A stretch of DNA of 64,000 nucleotides from Baylisascaris procyonis (lineage: Eukaryota; Nematoda; Chromadorea; Rhabditida; Ascarididae), in contig JAZARR010000059.1 of the NCBI GenBank assembly GCA_037389465.1, positions 1,525,001 to 1,589,000 of the forward strand. The letters run 5' to 3'. A program made the translations under genes and the position numbers. The stretch's first letter is position 1, and every line of letters begins with the position of its first letter. Positions 28,701-38,840 of this stretch are shown here, one piece after another. Under the pieces are notes generated by a model. It was not told the origin of the DNA. It did no database searches and was given only the letters and a program-made list of their open reading frames with translations.

Positions 28701-29419
28701 AAGCAACAATAGTTTATTCATAGGACATTAGCTGAAATATAGAGTAAAAAATACCTCAATCTCTTTTCAAGTCATTTTGCCGTTTCACTTCACTAATATT
28801 GCGGGACCATGGTCATTTCTGATGTGCTACATTTTCTGCCCTTTATTTCTTCATATCATCGTTTTTTTCATGTTTCTTTTCATCAAAACAGATATTACAG
28901 TTTTTGTTGTTATGTGTTCGTAAACACAAAAAAACGTCAACACTGATGCAAGACATATGGGCTTTCCGCCTGCACATTACACAATAGACGACATCGAAGG
29001 ACTACATTATAATCCACCACTAGCACCTACGCAGCACTGACTTAACAATGCAGTCGCCGAATAGACATGGTTAGCGCCACTCAACTTGTTTTGGGTTCAT
29101 TAACGATACGACGTCATGAGCGTTGGTCTGCGTCAATCGTGTGACGTCAAATGCGCTGTTTTACGATCTAGTCATTGCTTCTTGTTCTATGAGAGTAGAA
29201 AATGGGAGATTTGATCAACAGCCGCCTCTGAAAAACAGCTCGAGAGTTGTCAAGGAGCATGCAGTCTAAATCGCTCGGCAACCACTCATCAACTATCATA
29301 GAAAGCTAAGGTCCAGTAACTTAGATTGCAAACGTTATGTTTTTTTAAGCAGCGACAACAAAATGCTATATGCCCCTTATTTCGCGCGATATCGCACCCC
29401 CATTTGGCAACAATTAATC

Positions 29420-29472
29420 CTTTTCGTACCTTATCGCTCTTTCTGACAAGAAGAGCGATAAGGTACGAAAAG
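29420..29472. repeat. perfect palindrome, 22-bp arms and 9-nt spacer
   Basis: Bases 29420-29441 are exactly reverse-complementary to 29451-29472 around the spacer TCTGACAAG. The right arm reads AAGAGCGATAAGGTACGA and onward. It could form a hairpin or cruciform, or be the junction of a recent inverted duplication. No terminal repeats or transposase are visible around it. Confidence 0.95.
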
Positions 29473-30265
29473 TAACACATTCACGCAAAAGTGGGGCAGA
29501 GGGGAGAATTCAACCCGATGCCTAGGCCCTGAAGACTTCGAGTCTGCTTGAATTCGAAGGGCTGAGACACCAGAAAAGATGCTTTCTGCTACCCTGATAT
29601 GCCGTAGCTTCCGACGAACAAAATTTCTACTTTGATCCCTAAGGAAAATGATACACACTGAATAATAGCCTAGACGCCGACATAAAACGTATGAAACCTC
29701 TGTCAAGGGAAAATGATGCCAAAACTAAGCTCTTTTAAGCATAAACACTAGCAATTCGTGTGCGAACGCAATATTTCCACATGTAAATCCTCTAAGTGTT
29801 CGCAACTCATTTCTCGGCCGATAAACGAACTAAAAAATTGGTCTTAACGCCAGTCGATTGCATAATCTACAAATATTAGTTTTAGTGACCTCAGCTTCAA
29901 CAGTTCTGGAGCTGAAACGACCTAGCAGATAGATAGGAAGAAACAGGCACACATGCACCCAGAAAAAATGCCATATAACGCAACGTATGAAAAAGCCACT
30001 TGATGAAGGCGCCTGAGCACAAATTTGTCTAATATATTGCTTTCTCAAAGGCAAATGGCACAAGTTTATCTCTGTCATAGTTTCGACTATCACTATTATT
30101 CGATTCTTCTCTTCTTCAGCTTCTTTTCTCCAATATTTCGACCTTCGGCCACCTTCGGAGCAACGGCTGCAGTAAATATTTCATTCCCCAATACGTGTCT
30201 TATAAAATGTCGTTCCTCAGCGCAATTCTCAACGACAAAATGCAACAAGCCTTGAGAGATATCAG

Positions 30266-30875
30266 TGAACGAAACAACCAGCGGCAAGGTGTCAAACGCG
30301 AGGATGGAAGATAGCAAGGGACAACGTGTGATCGAGGTGACAAGTGAGGTGAAAGTAGCGGTTTCACCAGTGTCCGTTGTTCACTATAGCCTCAACGGTG
30401 GTTTTCTAAACCTCTTACAAAAACTTGTACCAAAAATTGGTGTTGGTAAATACCTGAAATTATTTCTGAAAATATTGGTAAAAGAAACTTGTGGTGCTCT
30501 GTGCCGTGAGCAAAGATGATATATCAACAGCTACAACAATGCAAAATGCTTTTGCCACGTAATCTAGAGTGCTTTTAATAAGCTGCTTGCGAAAGATGTC
30601 GACCCGGCCGAAAAATTCGAAGTGACAATTGTATGCTTTCAAAAACTGTGCTGAGCAACGATTGAGAGGGATTCTCCTGTTCAGTTCATTAGCAACCTAA
30701 AAATGGCCTCAGCTGTTGGATTATATTAGTATAAGGTATTCTTTAAAAAGAGTAAGCTTAGACTTAGTGCAGATTTTGACAAATTAGAAGAATTTTTTAT
30801 GCAGGTTTCATCTTTATCGGCAAGTACATCAGCATCGACTCGCAGACGGATCAACGTCTTTTAAAAAGATTTTAG
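30266..30875 (+). CDS. possible two-exon coding fragment (unassigned)
   Basis: Bases 30266-30397 follow an acceptor-like ATATCAG and keep an open hydrophilic frame (NETTSGKVSNARMEDSKGQR, then VIEVTSEVKVAVSP) up to a possible donor AACG/GTGGTT. A further acceptor TTTTTTATGCAG at 30793-30804 opens in matching phase and runs to a TAG at 30873-30875. It could be a C-terminal tail of the upstream GPCR or a separate small gene, but no phase-compatible link to GPCR exon 6 was found. No domain is recognised. Confidence 0.2.
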
Positions 30876-31921
30876 TGAATCCATCAAATGCTGATAGCGT
30901 CTTGCGAATCAGTGCGAAACAGTATGTAAATCGAGGAGTGCAGAGAAATGTTCGAGAAATGCAACTCTCCTCAAAGGTCCTCCAATATCAGTTCTATTAG
31001 TTCTAGGTCTGTTGAATTGTGCTCGCAGAGCAGATTACTTAGCGGTAGCGGTTTCGACTATAAACACGAAAGCCGAACTGACCTTTCAAGTACTTGATGA
31101 CCCAGCGGATAGGGTGAATTGAGTGTTTACAAAAATCCTACTCAACTTCTAAAATTTATGATTGGGCATCTCATAGATGTCATGCAGTTTCTCGAAAGGC
31201 TAATAGCAGTCGACCTATCATAGCCTGGGTATGAGTATGGCAAACTATGACATTACAAGCCGCTGTATAAATGTAAGAAATAGTGTGGGATTATCGGAAC
31301 AATACACAAGCTCTAAAAGCTTTCAGAAGACATCCATACGCTGATGTAAACCCTTGTGTGAAAATGAATTTGCAGCTAAAACATAGCAGCCAACATGTTC
31401 AGAAGGTCGAGATGTCAGTGAAAAAAAGGTCGCAAGCAGTCATCAAACCCAATTTGAAGAGAAGATCCCAGTACCTTTGATTTCTTTTGTTTTTCTTTTC
31501 TAGCATCATTTTTCGCTTTCTGTTCTCATAATCTCATCTAACTAACACCATAACACTTTTCCTTCTTTCCTCATAGTGCATTTCTTATCAAGGCCATTTA
31601 CACAAATCATCAATCTTTTCTTATTCGTTAAATGTCATTTCCCATACCATGTTCGAACAACATTTTCATAAGCATCTTTCCCTCATCTTTTTTTCACTCT
31701 CGTTTTCACTTCGTTTTCCAGCAAATGTGACCATCTCCATTTCGGATGAATATTTTTCCTTCTATTTTCCATAATGTCCACATCGCATGATGTCACTGAA
31801 CTCGTGTTACTACAATTCACAAATAAGCAGCCACACTCGATAATCATCAGGCGGATTTCGATGTATAAAACGTTCGTATAAGGCACAGCTGATATGCTAC
31901 TCTAGAAAGTTAATAGTAGGT

Positions 31922-31963
31922 TGCCTGCACCTACCTGTCTGCATTTACCTGCTTGTATTTGCC
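31922..31963. repeat. three-copy degenerate 14-bp tandem repeat
   Basis: Three successive 14-mers, TGCCTGCACCTACC, TGTCTGCATTTACC and TGCTTGTATTTGCC, lie head to tail. It is a minor local duplication with no sign of function. Confidence 0.8.
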
Positions 31964-33167
31964 TCTCTTACAGTTCCCACGATTGCATTTATGCAGGCTT
32001 ATTAGTGCATGTCATAGTCGGCTTTCATAATGGCCAAATAGCAGAATCTTACTAATAGAGTTTACTTTTGCTCTGAAATCTACGAAATGATTATTGAGCT
32101 ATATACCCATAGTGCACTAAATTTTAGCAGTTCTAGTGGGTTCTTCAGATGTTCGCTTCAATTTTACTCTGCCCAACTTGAATTCATGGAGGTATTTATA
32201 TGGCCAAATTTTACGCATTCACCGTTTACATAATTTTGCACTACGGCTCACTTTTACAGTTAGTTTTTGAGAAATTTTGCTCTTTTAACTGTTCGAAGTG
32301 TTGCTGTTTTCTATAATATCTTGCCTAGCAAATTCATCTAGCAGCTTGTGCAGGAGGTTGTAGAGCAAACTTTAGATAGGCCAATGTAGCAGTTATTATT
32401 GGCGTCCCTTTAATATCGGCTTCTATATTCCCGACTGCACTATAGACTGCTGAACTCTTAAGAATATTTAAAAAAAAAAAACCCCAAAATGTGCACCACG
32501 ATTTTGATCTGTAGGATGGGCTTCACATGACGACGTGATATACAGCAACTTTTTTCAATCACAACTTTTAAAGTACACTTCATGAAGCAATAAATGCAAC
32601 ATGAGTTATTTAGCATACAATAGTAGATGCAATGTTAATTCACTGCCGTATGTTCAGCACTAAACACATTCAACACTAAAAGGGAAATAGTTGCATTACA
32701 AATGGAAAACGTGCGGTGTATTCGCCGTTATTACTGTGATAAAGTTTGTCGAATGCATGATTTCAGCTGAGAATATTGATCAATAAATAGTGGTGATGGT
32801 CACTGTCAACGTTTTCAAAGAGGGTTAAGTGGCTACTATTTTGATCGATCGACTTGACACCTGTTGACTTTTCCACCTGGTCTGCTTTAAAATACGCCAC
32901 TTACCATTAAAGGGAGTCCATGCAGTTGAGAAGGAAGACGGATTTGTATTTAATGAAACGAGCTTATGTAAACTTCAGTTTCACGCGTGTTGTGACAGTA
33001 ATAGAAAAAAATTGAATGATGCAGTACAGTAATATTGTTGGTATATACGCTTAATATTCTATTTAGCAGAAAAATCCCCTTCCAACTCTGTTGTTTCGCA
33101 TCAGTTTTCAATCTTTTTAAGAGGTGGAGTGAAAAAGACAACGGGTCGTGACATTCAGACAGGCTTA

Positions 33168-33173
33168 TTTATT
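33168..33173 (-). promoter_or_regulatory. candidate poly(A) signal of tatn-1
   Basis: AATAAA on the minus strand, about 230 bases past the tatn-1 stop codon. Position and sequence suit a nematode 3' end. Use is inferred. Confidence 0.5.
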
Positions 33174-33404
33174 TTGAAGATGAATAATTAGACAACCCTA
33201 CAAGTTTCCACGCTCTAAAATTTCCGTTACTTTGTTGTCCAAAACCGAGGCATATACTCTTGGGAGGGGCGCTCCACATCGAATATCCATTCGGAGTGAT
33301 AGCAATATTTTGATCAGGGCATTTGAATAAAAATGTTTATCAAGAGCTATATAGAAAACGTGACTAATGTACAAATATCACAGGACAACGTTAGCCAAGC
33401 AATC

Positions 33405-34298
33405 TCAATCCGATTCGGAAGCAGGCCAGTCGCTTTCAGATGTACCACTTGAAAACTCATCTGCGTCTTCACCGTATGATAATAACGGAGACGATGTCAC
33501 ATGGGTATGAAGGTGGCGTCGCACATTCGACAAACGTCTTCGGCAATAATCCGCTATACGATCACAAGCCTCGACAGTCACCTTATAGGGATAGGTGAGC
33601 ACCACTCGAAAGCAGTTGAGAGCATTGAACGCAGAGCCAGGAAGACAGAAGACACTCTCTTCAGATATCAATCCTTGCACGAACGACGTCTCATTGCCAT
33701 ACAAATGCTCATCGATACCGATCATCATATACATTGCACCGCTTGGTTTCAACGGATGAAGGCCTGGTACACGGCATAGACGTTCATCAATAACGGCCGC
33801 ATTTTGTGAAAGAATTACAGCTATATTATCGAAGAAGCTACGGGGTGTTTCAGCGAGAATCGTCGGAAGTGCGCCTTGAATAAGCGCACATGGGCCAACG
33901 ATTTTCTGTGCAAGTGCGACGAGCCCTTTGCGTACCTCCGAAAATGCACCGTAGCGGTCGTGCACAATGAGCCAGCCAAGACGCCAACCTGGTACCAGAT
34001 ACCTTTTACTGATCCCATCACAGGTTATTATCGGTACTTTTGGCTCCAGCGTTGCCAACGGAATGAAACGCGCATTGTTATATGTTATGTCGCCATAGAT
34101 TTCATCGGCGATTATAGGAATACGATGCCTATGAGCAATTTGCAGTACTCCTTCTAAATGTGACTTGCTGAATACGAAGCCCGTTGGATTCGATGGGTTG
34201 TTGATGACAATTGCCCGAGTGTGTCGATCTATAAGTGATTCCAAATGGCCAAGGTTGATCTGTGCTGCTCCACTCATATCCAGCTGATAGAAGCGATC
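33405..34298 (-). CDS. tatn-1: tatn-1 exon 2
   Basis: Encodes residues 165-461, beginning DRFYQLDMSG after the acceptor CATTTAAG. The junction HGIE-DRFYQL aligns without a gap to mammalian TAT (GIE-VKLYNL), which supports this splice choice. It contains the active-site lysine and the substrate-binding arginines. The tail GEDADEFSSGTSESDWPASE follows the last family helix and resembles the acidic Ser/Asp-rich end I remember for the C. elegans protein. Confidence 0.95.
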   Translation of the reverse strand, partial: DRFYQLDMSGAAQINLGHLESLIDRHTRAIVINNPSNPTGFVFSKSHLEGVLQIAHRHRIPIIADEIYGDITYNNARFIPLATLEPKVPIITCDGISKRYLVPGWRLGWLIVHDRYGAFSEVRKGLVALAQKIVGPCALIQGALPTILAETPRSFFDNIAVILSQNAAVIDERLCRVPGLHPLKPSGAMYMMIGIDEHLYGNETSFVQGLISEESVFCLPGSAFNALNCFRVVLTYPYKVTVEACDRIADYCRRRLSNVRRHLHTHVTSSPLLSYGEDADEFSSGTSESDWPASESD

Positions 34299-35542
34299 CT
34301 TAAATGCTCTCAGTGTAATTCACATCGCAGTCAACCACTTCATTAGTAAGTGCAACAAATGAGAGAGATATTACTGCAGACCCTGTAGAAAACCAAGAAA
34401 GTGATGACTTGAAGAAACTGCAACTGCTGCAAATTGCTTCAAAAACCCGTCCCACTATTGCCCACTGAATATACTTCTTCGAGTCTCATCCTGTAACTTA
34501 TTGAGGCACTGCTCACGGACATTTCAACACTTGTGAAACATAAACCAGTAACCAAATTTATGTGTGAGGAAATAATCAGCAACCACAGTGGCAATTCCCG
34601 TACTATATATTTATAGTACGCTTCCGCTAGAAAAGCCAGATTCCATGAAGTGGAACACCGCAGTTTAATAAGTGCAATCCGAAAAAAAAGCGCCTTGAGA
34701 AAGAAACAATTGGGAAGCGTTAGCCCAAGAAAGGTAACGGATAGAAACCAGTTTGTCACATTGTCGTATCAGAAAAAAAAACTTTCTCGCGCGGAGTCTC
34801 TAATCCAAAGACACAAATATCCTCAAGGTTCATTGCATATAGCAAACTAGTAGCAGTGATGCGTCTTTCTGGCGCTGGATTGATACAATAATGTTCGAAG
34901 TTTTGTGTTCGAACACCCTTTTTCCTTGAGACGATTAACAGACCAGTCACTCGAGATCTCTCTATCGACAATGTAACAGTTTTCTGCACTACTGTCTTTA
35001 GATAACCTTCAACAGTTTTTTGATTTTGGAAAGGTGAGTGGGAAACTTGCCTCTATTCCATGGCAACGCATCAGTGTTGAATAAAGCGGAAATCCGGGAC
35101 GCGGGACGAGTATGTTGTCTCCGCGATTTGCTAAGACCTCTATGGCCATCTGTAGAGCATGTGAACAGCCACTTGTGAGTACCACGTCTTCAGATGTAAT
35201 CGGTGCTTCCACGTGGTTGAAATGCCGTGCAACAGCCTCCCGAGCTTCAGTGATTCCTACGGCAGGTCCGTAGCCGTTGTATTTGTGGCTTCTGAGTGCA
35301 TGCTCGATTGCTGTGACCACAACTGGACAGGGCTGTAGTGTGCCAGTCAGAGTTGGATCACCAAGATGCAATTTGATCGATTTTTTGTTCGCATTTGGAG
35401 GAATTGTCATCGTATCACATATCCTCCGTATTGGATTCACTGTGTTCTCAGCATGTTGCGATGCTGCGCAAACATCCCATGTTTGGCCATCTTTCCTCGA
35501 AGGATGCTGTTTCTTTGGCTGGAAATTACTTGATATAGTCAT
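33405..35542 (-). CDS. tatn-1: Tyrosine aminotransferase (two exons, complete)
   Basis: PLP-dependent fold-type I aminotransferase that converts tyrosine plus 2-oxoglutarate to 4-hydroxyphenylpyruvate and glutamate, the first step of tyrosine catabolism, in the cytosol. Exons 35542-35051 and 34298-33405 join at phase 0 into 461 residues, close to family length. Visible landmarks are WDVCAASQHAENTVNPIRR near the N-terminus, LTSGCSHALQMA, NNPSNPTG with N201, ADEIYGD with D229 and Y232, SKRYLVPGWRLGW with the PLP lysine K262 and R270, and FRVVLT with the carboxylate-binding R395. An acidic, serine-rich tail ends the protein. The start ATG at 35542 gives about 25 residues before WDV. An internal acceptor-like TTTCCAG shortly after it leaves an upstream first exon possible. 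The gene is convergent with the GPCR gene and lies downstream of the unc-3 3' end on the same strand. All catalytic residues are intact. Confidence 0.96.
34599..34620. repeat. 9-bp-arm palindrome in the tatn-1 intron
   Basis: CGTACTATA and TATAGTACG flank a TATT loop, a perfect short inverted repeat inside the 752-base intron. No function is implied. Confidence 0.8.
35051..35542 (-). CDS. tatn-1: tatn-1 exon 1
   Basis: Encodes residues 1-164, ending LMRCHGIE. The N-terminal arm and the first part of the PLP domain are here (LHLGDPTLTG, YNGYGPAVG, SGCSHALQMAIE, NILVPRPGFPLYSTL). The exon ends at ATAGAG/GCAAGT, a GC-type donor. The nearest GT alternative (GCAA/GTTTCC) would add residues not seen in the family. 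Confidence 0.92.
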
Positions 35543-36492
35543 ATGGAAGAAAGTATTCAACAAGTGCTTTTGCCATATCCCACATTTATATTTCAACTTA
35601 ACTGTGTGGGCAGATGTTGAACGGAAGAATAAGTGTATGACTGGCACACTTCCTGATTATCCACATAGCTCTGCAAAGCAGACAGTATAGCACACAACAA
35701 GAAGCAGTGGTTGCTATGAGCTGTAGGGATCGATTGAGACCAACAGTTCCTATCTCAGCACATTCTTACAAATAATTGCGGTGAAGGTGCAAATCGAAAA
35801 ACTTTAAAAAAAAAAATCAAACTGCTACAAAGTGGAATGAGCCATGTGACACCATCTCAGATACTTTGAAAATTTGCCTATGTAAACAACATGGGGTGAC
35901 TGGAAGCATTTCCCATATGTATCAATGCAGCAAGCTTGTCTAATCGTTTAGGGAAAAACTGTAATACCGTCGTATTAGTTGAGGACGCTCGATCATTTGA
36001 TACAGGAACATTGCTGCGAGCGACTGATTTCAGCGTGAGCAGATTTGTTTGACTGAGCACATCGTCGTTTTGGCACAATCTCTCCGAGTTTATCATCCTG
36101 TAAGATTACTGATACAACGGATTTGTTTCAATCAGTCTTTTCGAATTCAAATTAAACGAACGATGCGCCTCGTTTGGCTAAATTTATGAGTATACAAATG
36201 AACGTTAATCGGGAATGACATATAGAATCATCATTTTAGTTTGGTAGGCATTCCAAAAGACACAATAAAGCATATTGAATCTTAGAGATATATGAGCGCA
36301 TTTGCAAACCGATAAAGAGACATTCGTAATGGATCGGAAGCGACTTTTGATGACGAGCAGACATCAGTCGCATCTCATACTCAGCAACTAACCGATGAAA
36401 AGTTGTTCAATGAAAACACAATGAGTGGCGTACTGTAGGGGCTCCCGCATATGGAGAGATAAATCGTATAACCCGCGGACTCACGGAGGTTT

Positions 36493-37077
36493 TCAAGCCC
36501 GCAAGTCTCTATGGAGGTTGGGGTGGTCGGGGTCTGAAAATTCGCTGCTGTTGAGAAGAATCCTGAGATATCCGCAGCAGAGAGGCCCACCGGGTCCTCG
36601 CAGGAGGTGGAAGCCTGAAAAACGTTTGGTTTTATCAGACAGCGTTTTTAAATTGTTTCTGCTACTGCGCGCTTTTTCGGTCACATCTGAAAAGTTGAGC
36701 TCACTGCGCACTATAGCTTTGGACGACGACTCATTAGATACGATTGCGGCTAAAGTCCACAAGGCGTATTTCCCGTCAGACATGATGGAATTCTTAGTTC
36801 CATATAATTGCCAGCGAACTTCTAAAAACCGGTTGCGAACGAATAGGATTGGATTTGGGGGTGCTAACATAGGAGGCTGTAGTGATGTGGTATTGTGTCC
36901 CAGTGAGCCTGCTGTAGTGATGGTGAGCAGAAGTGAGGAGGGCGCGCAGTGTCCGTGAAGCTCATTTTTCTGCCTCGAAGTTAGAAAAGCCACAAATCTG
37001 AGGCTGAGGACAGAATGTAGGCCTCTAAAAGTGGTCGCTCGATATATTCCATAATAAATCTTCATGTTGTTCCTCAC
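36493..37077 (-). CDS. hypothetical 194-codon open frame in a GC-rich patch
   Basis: Unrecognised. It opens with RNNMKIYYGIYR and continues through PSSLLLTITTAGSLGHNTTS and MSDGKYALWTLAAIVSN to a stop at 36493. An acceptor-like CGTTTTTCAG near 36615-36624 opens a second minus frame (ASTSCEDPVGLSAADISGFF) with GC-rich third positions. A plus-strand frame overlaps the same patch, so length alone is weak evidence. It could be an exon of an unknown gene or a decayed mobile element. Confidence 0.2.
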   Translation of the reverse strand: MRNNMKIYYGIYRATTFRGLHSVLSLRFVAFLTSRQKNELHGHCAPSSLLLTITTAGSLGHNTTSLQPPMLAPPNPILFVRNRFLEVRWQLYGTKNSIMSDGKYALWTLAAIVSNESSSKAIVRSELNFSDVTEKARSSRNNLKTLSDKTKRFSGFHLLRGPGGPLCCGYLRILLNSSEFSDPDHPNLHRDLRA

Positions 37078-37161
37078 ATCTGTAGTTCATGCCGAGTACC
37101 GCCGACTGTCACGAGAGGCTAACCGAAGTGGAAGGGATCTGGCCTAGCAACTAGTCGGATT

Positions 37162-37398
37162 CTAGAGCGATGGCAAACTAGTGGTAGCAACCACCTTCAC
37201 AATAGCATCGTGGCTTTCGCCAGTGCTACTGGAATGCGTGAAAATCAAATGCCTCTTCACTTGGACAGCCGCAGTAGTGGTCGACAGATATGGAAGGGTC
37301 TCATTGATCAAAACGTTATTCTCATTACTTCTAAAGCATCTCTCCAGAGGTCGATGATCAAAATGCTCTAAGCCGTAGAACTTGCCATCCAAGCGCAT
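37162..37398 (-). CDS. hypothetical 78-codon open frame
   Basis: Starts MRLDGKFYGLEHFDHRPLER and ends VVATTSLPSL followed by a stop. Codon choice looks coding-like, and the plus strand is closed here by several stops. No domain, signal peptide or membrane segment is visible. It lies just upstream of the 194-codon frame on the same strand and may belong to the same unit. Confidence 0.22.
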   Translation of the reverse strand: MRLDGKFYGLEHFDHRPLERCFRSNENNVLINETLPYLSTTTAAVQVKRHLIFTHSSSTGESHDAIVKVVATTSLPSL

Positions 37399-38390
37399 CG
37401 GAAGTCATTTCTTTTCTTGCGTTGTTTCGCCGTCAATGATTGGAACTTTTCTACATGTAACGTTCATCACCATAGTGCTGATAGATTGCAGTAAGCTTTA
37501 CGCATACACTTTTCCGCTGCGCAGAAGAGTAGAGCTCATGAATTTTTTTGGGGGTGGAAGGACACAATAGGGGACTCAAAGGAGTCTATTTTGACTGTGG
37601 AGCACAATATAATATGAGTCACGTAAGTTTCGAACCGATAAAGTACAATGTGGCACAGTTTAGCAACCATTTGATGTGCTGCAAAATAGCATCACGTGGC
37701 TTAAGAGAAAAACAAGGTGGTGAAGTAGGAAAATTTGGTAGGAAAAAGGCCTGCTACAGTAGTTTAAAGGTCATGGTTGCAAGCACTGATTTCTTAAGTT
37801 CCTGCTAATTGATGTGCTTGCAGTAGCGATCAAACGTTGTTTCTAGCTCTTGGAAATGAACTGCATTTTGCTTGCCTATGATACTGCTGTTCCACCAAGC
37901 GGCATTTTTTCGAAGCAGGGAGATAACTCTCAAAAAAGGGAACAAGAGAAGGGGAGCGCCCTTATGAAGGTCTGGCGGTGGTGGTTTTCATCGAAGTTTG
38001 ATGCAGCCTATATATGTTTCTGATTTTCGCTTCGTCGGCTAACTTCTTCAAAAGTTGGAGGTTTCACGTTCATACGAGACGTGTTTTCAGATAACTGAAA
38101 GAGCATGTATGCTTTAGCGGTGTCGTAAGCCCTCATATCAGGCTGAACTACGTATGCCAAACACCGTTTTTCTTTTGCAAGAATCATTTCGTTTTAGCTT
38201 TTCATTAAATGAGTCCGTATTAGAAGACTTCTGCTGAGAGCATGCTGAAAGCGTGAAATTTTTGACTGCACGGTGGCATAAAATTGTGCCGAAACACAAA
38301 GTTGAGAGAATTTCAACACCTAGGGTAGTTGCGATATAGGCCTGCAAATTGGAACGTTTCCCGCACCACCGCTTCCGTGGTATATGGCGG

Positions 38391-38840
38391 TTACTTTCGC
38401 AAATTTCCATTCCTTAAGAAAATGGCACAATTGATTTTCTCTTTGAGATTATGCGGTTGAAGAGAGGATAATTCTGGCACGATTTTACGCTTTCCCAACT
38501 TGAACATTTCATTTTTAACTGTATCAAACAGCGATGCTTTTTTTGATTGCAAATGAGCGAATATCTTCATAAAATACCGATGTTCAACTTGCCCGGCTAC
38601 GCGGTGCCCCAGTATACGTTGTATCGTCCGATTACGTCCGTTGTATTCTGATATCCTCTTTCGCAATAAATTGTTGGTTCTCTTAGAACCTTGTGCGTCA
38701 TGTTTCCCTTCAGCGTCTCTCGTCCGGGCATATTGCCTCACACTGTTCCCTCGCCTTCTGGCCACTCGACGGAATTTTTTTGCAATTGCTGAAGGCAAAT
38801 TCCATGTTTCAACATCTCTCACAAAGATGAGAAGGCACAC
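38391..38840 (-). CDS. hypothetical 149-codon basic open frame
   Basis: Lys/Arg-rich: AKKFRRVARRRGNSVRQYAR, NLLRKRISEYNGRNRTIQR, then KKASLFDTVKNEMFKLGKRK. The 5' side overlaps a GC-rich block (38805-39020) that stands out from its AT-rich surroundings. No family is recognised. A remnant of a mobile element is as likely as a gene. Confidence 0.18.
   Translation of the reverse strand: MCLLIFVRDVETWNLPSAIAKKFRRVARRRGNSVRQYARTRDAEGKHDAQGSKRTNNLLRKRISEYNGRNRTIQRILGHRVAGQVEHRYFMKIFAHLQSKKASLFDTVKNEMFKLGKRKIVPELSSLQPHNLKEKINCAIFLRNGNLRK

Larger units (their letters stand above)
25790..33404. other. convergent interval between the GPCR and tatn-1 genes
   Basis: No complete gene is recognised in this 7.6-kb stretch. 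It holds ATGATAAA-rich simple sequence near 26590-26730, an open frame at 27463-27716 that ends at a donor-like CATAG/GTAATG, a perfect long palindrome at 29420-29472, a coding-like pair of segments at 30266-30397 and 30805-30875, and a three-copy 14-mer at 31922-31963. The rest is AT-rich without visible structure. The tatn-1 poly(A) signal lies at its right end. Confidence 0.5.
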
